DNA from: Ligustrum vulgare
Lineage: Eukaryota > Streptophyta > Magnoliopsida > Lamiales > Oleaceae
Reading direction: 5' to 3'
DNA: 64,000 bases
Assembly (NCBI GenBank): GCA_963555705.1
Contig: OY743170.1
Coordinates: 10,765,096-10,829,095 of the forward strand
Part shown: positions 56,770 through 64,000 of the stretch, in pieces
How the letters are laid out: each line of letters opens with the position of its first letter
Position numbering within the stretch: position 1 is the stretch's first letter
Translations under genes and position numbers: made by a program
Notes under the pieces: model-generated
Told to the model about the DNA's origin: nothing
Database searches by the model: none
The model's input: only the letters and a program-made list of their open reading frames with translations

Positions 56770-58861
56770 GACTTCGCGATTTTCTCGGCTGTACAAGTTA
56801 GTCCCTGACTTTTAATTGCACCTTCAGTCCTCAGCTTTCAATTATTGCAATTTAGTCCCCAAACTTTATCTTCTTCTCGGTTTGACCATTCAAGCTCTTA
56901 ATTCATTCAATTAGGTCCTCCAACCTCTGATTTAGCCACTTTGGCATCAAGCATGTTTCCCGGTTGACGGCACCTACTCCTCACTTGTCCAATTTAGCTC
57001 CAATCAACATCCAATCGTGTCATTTTTCCATTCATTACTTCATTCTTCTTCAATTGGGACATTTTCTGAAAAGTAAACAAATAAACATAAATTAAATAGC
57101 AAATATTCCCAAACGAAAATAATTAATCCTAATTTAGACATACAAATAAGTGTATAAAATACGCTTATCATTTGTTTAACTTAATATTTGCAGTTGGAGG
57201 TTAATTCTACGTTGTTGCCCAGTAAGGCCGAAATGGAGGAGAGTTATTAGAAGGATTTGACATTGTATGTAGAAGACGGTAAGAATGCTCCACACCAGAA
57301 AAAGGGAGATGAGACTGAACAAAATGATGAGCAACAATCAGCTCGAGCATCTGAACCACCGCAGGTACCTCGTGAACTTGACCTGGCATCTTTAATGAGA
57401 GATGAAATGGAGAAAGTCGAGGGAAGGCTGTTGGGGGTCTTAAAAACCTAGGGAAGGCTGTTAACAACCCGACTTGATCATATGGAGTGCAAGATTGATA
57501 AATTGATTGAGTTGTTCACAGTGAGACATAATAATTCAACACCTAGGGCATTTGAAGGTGCTAATAACAGCGCAGCTTATGCACCGGAGGATGATATGAT
57601 GGATGCTACTAGGAATGAGAAGGTGGGGGATGAATTCAGAGAGGAGATTGAGAAAGGGGAGAAAACAGATATTAAAGCTGAGGTAGGAGAGGACATTGAG
57701 AGAGGAAAGAAAGTAGATGTTGAAGTTCAAGTAGGAGAGGAGACTGAGAGAGGAAAGAAAGTTGAAGTTGAGTTAGAAGAGGAGATTAAGTGAGGAAAGA
57801 AAGTAGATACTGAAGTCGAGGTAGGAGAGAAGGAGGGGAAAGAAATTGATTTTTAGACGTCGGACAAACTTGCGAGGGATTCTACCCAGTCTAGTGTAGG
57901 TATGTTAGGTAATAAGTCATTAGTTATTTTTTCATATAATCACATCCAACACAAAGTAATTGTTTACTTAATTTTTATTAAAACATGTAGGTGAAAGTGT
58001 ACAAATCCAGGAGGATAGATCTAACACACCGAAAGGACGGGGGTATCGAACGAAATGGAAAACGCACTATTTATGTTCTCCCTTCAGAGATCCGATGAAG
58101 AGGAGAAAATTTGATGTGGTTGACAAGTTTGATCCTTATCGTGAAGTTAATCCTTCAAAGTCAGAATCTCTAGACAAATGGATTGAAGTTGGAAACTTTG
58201 GGTAATCCTATACATATAGCTAATATTGCAGATGAAATTAATAATTTTTTTCAAAATATTCAACACATTGTAATGATTTTGTTATGTACATAGTCAGATC
58301 ATACCATTGCGATGTACGGATGTTCAAGCACAAAGTTTGGTAGCACTTTTAGATGAGGACTGTTAGCTCACTTGTAATGTAAGTAATCAAATTCAAAGCT
58401 CTTACAAAATAGTTGAAATAAAATATTTTCTAGTAATATCTTTTGTGGGCACAGATTATGAACGAAACCCTGTAACAAATACGTGAAAGAGCTTCAAAAT
58501 ATCCAAATGTCTTAGAACAAAATTGTAGTATCTTGGATACTTACTTCTACCAATTCATTTGGAAAGCACATGAAGCGTTGCAACAAAAGAAGGAATTCAA
58601 CTGTAGTAAGAGTCTGTTCAATTACGTGAGAAGGGCTATTCCGGAGCTAGCCAAGCCGTGAAAGGACTGCAAACATTTGTATCTCCCATGCAATTCAAAC
58701 AACCATTGGTTTGCACTGCAAGTTGACTTAGAGCAACGCATAATTTTTATGTTTGATTTTGAAGGGTCACGTGCGTAGGACGGCATTAGAGAGCTATATT
58801 TTTCCTTTACAGTACGAATTCCATGACCATTGGGATTTATGTATGCAAGGGGCATTATTGT

Positions 58862-59580
58862 AAATAATACATAACGACATATAACTCGTTCTGGTCACAA
58901 AGTAATGACATAAATATCGCTATGAACAGTTTTAAGCAGTAAGCTATGAACAACTGTAACGACAATAAACTCGTTCTGAATGCAAATAACAACTTCAAAC
59001 TTGTTACGAACTGATCTGAAGGTGTATGGTATCCTGAACTGGAACGACATTAAACTCGTTACGTTGTTCATATAACGACTTGAACTCGTTAATAGGTTTA
59101 TTTGGTCATCTCTTACATAATGACTTCTAAGTTGTTAACAGTACAAAGTAACGACTTAAATATCGTTATGAACAGTCTTAAGCGCTAAGTTATTTTCAAC
59201 TGCAACGACATTACTCGTGTGGTATATAAAGTAACGACTTATAGCTCGTTTCGAACAAATCTAAAGGTGTCTGGTCTTCTAAACTGGAATGATAAAACTC
59301 ATTATCAGGTTTGTTTGACTGGAATGACATTAAAATCGTTTTTTTAAAACATAATGACATGGACCTCGTTGTAAAAATATCTAGAGCAGTGTGGTTTTTT
59401 AACTATAACGACATTAAACTCGTTTTGTATATAAAGTAACGAACTAGAACTCGTTACGAACAAATCTGGAGAAGTATGGTTTTTTTTTTTTTAATGTAAT
59501 GATATTAAACTAGTTCTGAATACAAAATAACGACCTAGAACTCATTATACATAGATTAAACGCAACATGGTACATTCATA
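58862..59580. repeat. Array of AACGAC..ctCGTT inverted motifs
   Basis: About fifteen degenerate copies of AACGACATTAAACTCGTT, itself an imperfect inverted repeat (AACGA..TCGTT), occur every 40-50 bp. They are often followed by GAACAAATCTGAAGGTGT-like spacers. The array lies between the 3' ends of the two convergent MULE-type genes. Confidence 0.8.
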
Positions 59581-59760
59581 ACTGGAACATTACAGCTACC
59601 ATTTCTGAACAAAAAATGACAAGTCCTGTACATGATCATTGAACACAAATTCATAATATTATAAATTGACTTCAACATCGTTCCAATACAAAAAATACAA
59701 TAGCAAAAGAGCATATGAAAATTAAATTATAATATCAAAAGAAGCTTGTCACTCCACACA

Positions 59761-62760
59761 TTATTGTTGATCCCCAGCTCCTAGGTGATAAGTGTATTTT
59801 ATACACTTATTTATATGTCAAAATTAGAATAAATTATTGTCTTTTAATAATATAAGCTATTTAATTTGTGTTTATATGTTTACTTTTCAGAAAATATCCC
59901 GAAAGATGAAGAATGAAACAATTAATGAAAAAATGCACAATTGGATGCTAATTGGAGTTAAATTGAGCAATTGAGAAGTTTGTAACGTCAATCGGGAAAC
60001 AAGTCTGGTGCCAAAGTGAATAAAACAGAAGTTGGAGGATCCAATTGAAGAAGTTGAAAGCTAAAACGAGCAAAATGAGAAGATTCTAAAGTTGGGGACT
60101 AAATCGCAACAATTGAAAGTTGATGATTGAGGTTACAAATAAAAAGTAGGGACCAACTTATACAATCGAGAAAGGTGGAAAATGCTGTGAAGTCCAAACC
60201 ACGCGATCGTCGGAATCAATATCGCACAATCACGCGATGCATTGTTTTTATCACCCAAGAGTTATCACCATGTCCACGTGATTGCACCATTTTGATCCGC
60301 GCGATCGCGCGGTTGTCTGACTAGGCCGAAATCGAGCTTTTTGATCGCGGATTTAGTAGTTTATCCACTTCTTTGACCTGGGTTTCTCCAAAACCTATAT
60401 ATACTACTTGAGAGGCACGAATTCTGGACCTTTGCTTCTCCAAAGAACGAGCCACAATAGAGAACTCAACATCAAATTCTTGGGGAATCAAGTATCGCAA
60501 AGGGGTGTGAATTGTAGATAATTGAAGAATCAACACTTAGTGCAAATGTTCCTTTCTTTATATTAATTTCAATGAACGTTTACTATTGTATTTGTTCTTT
60601 CATTATGATGTGTAACTAAACTCTATGTTGGGATGAACGATGTAACCTAGTGATATTATTTTAATTCCAAGTTCCATAGTTTTAATGTTTTATTGCATGT
60701 ATTGATTTATTATTTTTCTTAATGTTTGAATTTCCTGATCACTAATTCATGACATATTGAGTTATTTCCATAATCCGATAGTTGAGTTAATAACTTAGAA
60801 TGTGGTAATAAATCTGATAATTGAACAAGATATAAAGATATACTTGTGTTGTTATTGTAGTAATGTGTGAATTCTTGTATTTATTGCATCTAGATAAAGA
60901 ATATTCGGACTCGCTGTAGAGATACATAGTTGACTTATTTAGGTAGAATTGATTTAAACTCGAGAGAGGAATTTCAATATAAATTAGTGAATTCGACTGA
61001 GTACATAGTTAGGAAATAAAACATGAAATTGGAGTTAATTTAATTTGTTGGGTGAAATAGAGATTCCCAACTACTTTACAATCATATTTTAAAACAAAAC
61101 AATTCTGCTATTTTTAAATTCTTTAGTTTAATTTTATTAGTTTTAGTTTAAAACAACAAATTTTTTCGTTCATTCAAATTGTGCTAAGAATTAACATATT
61201 TCGATACTTAGTAGCAGTCTCTGTGGGACGATAATCCGGACTCCTAGGTCCACTTTATTACTTTTCACGATCCATACACTTGCGAGTATATTTTGCATTG
61301 CAAAATAATAGTGAACACTAGGCTTGTACAAGTGGACCGGTTATGACCTGTTTTTTTGCACTTACTGCACTTACAAGGATTGCGTGTTTCTCCAGCTGAT
61401 CTTTTCCTCTTTTTTGGTGGTCAACGACTTTGTTTTCGCCTCAAAGGTGGTAATACATTTATAGACTTCACATGCTCTGAAATTTTCCATTCAGCTTCAT
61501 TCGACAAATGATACACAAACTCAGAATATGTTTACTTCCAACAAGTAGTAGTATAAAAGGGATTGCATATACTGTAACCATAATCTCCTTTATACCTTAC
61601 CGCAAAAATTGCATGTTCGCATGGGAATTTGTCCAAATCAAACTTCTTACATGTACATCTTCGTGCATCCAAGTCGACAATGTGGCGGCCCAAATTGTTA
61701 CCAACATCATAAATTTCTGAAGAAATAGGATTTACATCCAAACCATTCAACTCATTATATTTTATGCACATCTTCTTTTCCAAAGATGGGTTGAGAAGGG
61801 TCGTACATTTCCTTGCTTCAACGTGTCTTTCATAAAACCACCTTTGCTGTGTCTTTCGAATATGGTCAATCAAACCAATTATAGGAAAATCTCGAGTACT
61901 CTTGAGCAAACCATTCAGTGTCTCCGTATTGTTTGTGGTCATAATATTGTACTGTATACCATCAAAGTGCACTCTAAACCAATAATGATATTCTTCTTCA
62001 AACAAGTAGTCCTTAATTCCCTCATTTTTACTTCACAGTACTGCCAAATTATTCTCAAAATCAGGTACTGTATAAGCCTCCACTGTTGTCATGAACAAAT
62101 GTGCAAGATCACAATGTGGAAATCGGCTCTTCAAGTTCTTTTGGATGTGGTAAATACAATTTCCATGATGAGCAAACTCAAAAAGTATTTGAAACGCTGA
62201 TCTCTAGTAGTGTGAATGAATGTTCGGGTGCCTGGATTTTGCAATTCCAACATATGACAATACGATGGCAATTTAGCATAACTTTCATGGGGATTCCTGC
62301 CGATCAATACAGCCGCATAATCTTTCGCCATGGATGCCTTAGAATAACTTATCATTATGTCAAATTCTCGACGAACATCGTTAATAATATCTCTCGGCCT
62401 ATACATTCGGTTGGCATCTTGATACTTAGGGACAATGTGATTTTCAATAACCATATAGGATGCATGTTTATGGTCTTTGCGACGAACACTCATAGAGCAA
62501 TTATGAAGACCTTGATATTTTCGAACTTCAAAGATATTAGAATTTTTCATTTTCGTTGCCTGCAACAATTACTTGCAGTTTTCCTCTACACAAACAACTA
62601 TATAAATGCTCTTATTTGACTTCTTAACTTTGAATTCAAATTAACACTTCAGAGCAAGTCACTGCAATTTTTCTATTAAGGCCTTTTTTGTTGGAAACAA
62701 TTGTTTTGCTTGAACATCTTCATCTTCTGGAATTCTTACAGATGAACCGCAATGGACAAA
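59761..62760 (-). pseudogene. MULE transposase, internally deleted and interrupted by a solo LTR
   Basis: Reading right to left, a MuDR-type DNA-binding domain (about 62760-62480) contains LFPTKKALIEKL, KMKNSNIFEVRKYQGLHNC and MVIENHI. 62480-62200 holds SYCHMLELQNPGT. The middle of the DDE domain is missing: the frame jumps to HHGNCIYHIQKNLKSRFPHC (about 62170-62110) and YTVPDFENN. 62005-61532 carries MTTNNTETLNGLLK and a SWIM zinc finger (CTCKKFDLDKFPCEHA, about 61660-61612). The last part has a CCHC knuckle (CKCSKCKKTGHNRSTC, 61390-61335). The frame meets the solo LTR at 61318 and resumes after it for a few codons to a stop at 59761-59763. Early stops and frameshifts confirm a pseudogene. 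It would have cut and joined MULE ends in the nucleus. Confidence 0.8.
59786..61317 (+). mobile_element. Athila-like solo LTR (1532 bp)
   Basis: Begins TGATAAGTGTATTTTATACA and ends GTGAACA, flanked by CTAGG at 59781-59785 and 61318-61322. It is a diverged, plus-oriented relative of the Athila LTR at 55667-57170: shared start, AGTCTCTGTGGGACGATAAT near the end, and degraded GCGATCGC-type sites at 60203, 60232 and 60301. A TATA-like CTATATATACT lies near 60395. It interrupts the MULE transposase gene near its stop codon. Confidence 0.85.
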
Positions 62761-63098
62761 AGGAAAACTTGAAACTACAGCTGCGTATAGCCCTCATTTG
62801 TGGAGTCATCAATATTTGTAGCGACCCGAATTTTAAAATGTAAATTTTATAACCTAAGTTGTGTTGCTACGACATTCCCATCAAATTTTAGAATTTATTT
62901 TAATCCTGTCGAGTTGTCTAGCAAAACATTTAATATAAGAAATCCCACAAGTTTAATCTTAAAAATTCAATATTGTTATTGTGTCGAATTTTATACTCAA
63001 CATCTATTTTAAATTATCTTTAGTCCAATACTTCTTAAGCCCAAGTATCAAGTCCAATGTTGGCCCAAGTAGTAGGGCTTTTCTATAGTAATAACAAA
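62761..63098. other. Upstream of MULE transposase, unassigned
   Basis: AT-rich, with GTAGCGACCCGAATTTTAAA at 62819. Could hold the MULE promoter or end, but no inverted repeat was identified. Confidence 0.3.
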
Positions 63099-64000
63099 GA
63101 AGAAATTACCTACACCCCTACATTTCAACTACATAATTCAAAAATAAGATTTAATACTGTTTTATTCAAAATTCAGGTAATAATTCAATGATTAATATTA
63201 ATAATTATATTATTAAACTAAAATAAACCCATTTAACCTAACTTACCCATTCTACCTCATTTGTAACCTAATTCCACAGTTCCACTCCTTTTACGCTCTC
63301 TCTCCCTAAATCTCAGATCTCTCTCTCAATCCATTTTCGTACCATTCACAGACACGGTGGAGGTGGTGGAATGATATGCGGCGGTGAAGATGGTGGTTGA
63401 TTGCAGAAGTCAACTGCAGAGATGACGCCGATTGAGGAGATGATGCTAAGCCGCAGACGTCGAGCGAAGTTGACGATGATTGCGGAGATGGTTTTTGAAT
63501 CCGAACGGAGACTGTGATGTGGATCCTCCGTCGTGGGCTATGACTTGGCGAATAGGAGGTGGCCATGAGCGATGTGGCCACGCGGTGCGATTCTTTGGTG
63601 GTCGCGCTATGGGCTGTGGTTGCACTCCTTTTGTTGTTGGCGATTGTCCCTCTATTTTATTTTTTGGCATCCATCTGCATATTAGTTTTATCATCATTCT
63701 TTTTTATGGTTGATAATGGTTGGTGGTGGTGGTGGTGGTGAGATGGTGGTGCTGTGATGGTGTTCTGGTGGTGGTGATATGGTCTATTTCGCTGTGGTGG
63801 TAGTGCGAGATGTTGTGACCTGAGGGGTAAGGCTATATGGTAGGTTTGTGAGTGTAATTCACGATGGTGATTTGTTGGTGGTTCGTTTTTGTAACCTAAT
63901 AATTTAATACGTTATGACCTAGAAAAAAGTTGGGATTAACTAATTTGACATTTGTGTGACCTAATGATTTAGTAAATTGTGATCTTGATTTGTGAAACTT
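63099..64000 (-). mobile_element. GGTCACAA-array element (copy C), running off the window
   Basis: Starts GAAGAAATTACCTACACCCC, matching the reverse-strand end of copy A (GAGGAAATTACATGGTCCC), so this copy is inverted relative to copy A. Next come an exon-like GC-richer part (63290-63700), a GGT-rich low-complexity stretch (63700-63790) and, from about 63800, the reverse-complement array (TTGTGACCT, TTATGACCTA). The layout mirrors copy A. The far end is outside the window. Confidence 0.65.

Larger units (their letters stand above)
45621..57170 (-). mobile_element. Young Athila-lineage Ty3/gypsy retrotransposon (11.55 kb)
   Basis: LTRs of 1502 and 1504 bp with ends TGATCGAC/TTATCA (plus strand), a TTTGT TSD, a tRNA-Asp PBS, a purine tract and a gag-pol frame with a single in-frame stop. 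By eye the LTRs differ at about 13 positions (under 1%), so the insertion is recent. The RT, integrase and gag motifs and the tRNA-Asp PBS fit the Athila lineage. No env-like frame is present in the 3 kb between pol and the 3' LTR. It is inserted in an intron of the DUF1985-ULP1 gene, antisense to it. Confidence 0.9.
55667..57170 (-). repeat. 5' LTR of Athila element
   Basis: 1504 bp. In sense it starts TGATAAGCG at 57170. It contains the palindrome array, a region of AGTCC-type repeats (56785-56920) and the TATA box. Confidence 0.9.
44615..58860 (+). pseudogene. DUF1985-ULP1 gene (KAONASHI type), interrupted by Athila
   Basis: 44636-45544 encodes a DUF1985 domain in pieces: NEVFEKSDVNHKNKLQESCFG, a WFKFGEKRVRFRIEEFV block after a frameshift near 44850, and LYDDLDRF-type and KYPWGKLSYEYTINVFKRG blocks. 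After an intron (45316-45404) comes IWAFEAIPSLGIKFAG. A second intron starts at 45545 (GAG|GTAAAT) and ends at 57193 (TTTGCAG); the Athila element lies inside it. 57194-57880 encodes a charged E/K-rich repeat region. 57990-58200 has a KGRGYRTKWKTHYL block. 58470-58860 is a ULP1 peptidase half with His in NNHWF (58704-58706) and Asp in FMFDFE (58755-58757); no catalytic Cys follows. Multiple stops make it a pseudogene. Genes of this type are carried by MULEs. Confidence 0.75.

Overview
The window looks like nuclear DNA of a flowering plant, probably a eudicot, from repeat-rich and perhaps pericentromeric heterochromatin. It is AT-rich, and nearly all recognisable coding sequence belongs to plant transposable elements: Athila-like and CRM-like Ty3/gypsy, Ty1/copia, CACTA, Mutator-like (MULE) and hAT elements. 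Primer-binding sites match plant tRNA-Asp and initiator tRNA-Met. I found no convincing host gene, tRNA, rRNA or CRISPR array. The species cannot be named from the sequence alone.

Layout. 1-2660: AT-rich DNA with a decayed RNase H-like fragment, probably LINE-derived. 2666-17621: an old CRM-like Ty3/gypsy element on the minus strand (TSD TACAG). It carries a 741-bp solo LTR inside its reverse transcriptase (5809-6549, TSD GGTTT). Its 5' LTR is split by a younger gag-protease-only Athila-type element (9589-17070, TSD GGAAT) whose 758-codon frame is intact. 18368-18837: a MITE with long inverted repeats. 22027-22480: a piece of a 'GGTCACAA-array' element. 22875-24780: the truncated 5' end of a Copia element. 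25590-27326: a long SIRE/Maximus-like LTR. 28383-36851: a decayed full-length Copia element. Its 3' LTR is split by a MULE-like element (34213-36409, 9-bp TSD), which is itself split by a GC-rich hAT MITE (35193-35671, 8-bp TSD). 39060-39640: degenerate tandem repeats. 39675-43278: a CACTA element with transposase-associated and ULP1 peptidase remnants.

44615-58860: a decayed DUF1985-ULP1 gene of the KAONASHI type on the plus strand. A young, nearly complete Athila element (45621-57170, TSD TTTGT) sits inside one of its introns. 58862-59580: an array of short inverted repeats. 59761-62760: a decayed MULE transposase gene on the minus strand, convergent with the DUF1985-ULP1 gene and interrupted near its stop codon by an Athila-like solo LTR (59786-61317, TSD CTAGG). 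63099-64000: a third GGTCACAA-array element running off the end.

The most unusual structure is regulatory. The Athila element and the gag-only element each carry pairs of 8-bp GC palindromes (GCGATCGC and ACGGCCGT respectively) upstream of the LTR TATA box. Each has a second array of the same palindrome downstream of its coding region. In both elements the two arrays keep nearly the same spacing (23/52/22 against 23/51/24, and 20/44/21 against 21/44/21 bp) although the spacers have largely diverged. A comparable array of inverted motifs lies between the DUF1985-ULP1 gene and the MULE transposase, which recalls the motif arrays of VANDAL MULEs and their anti-silencing proteins.
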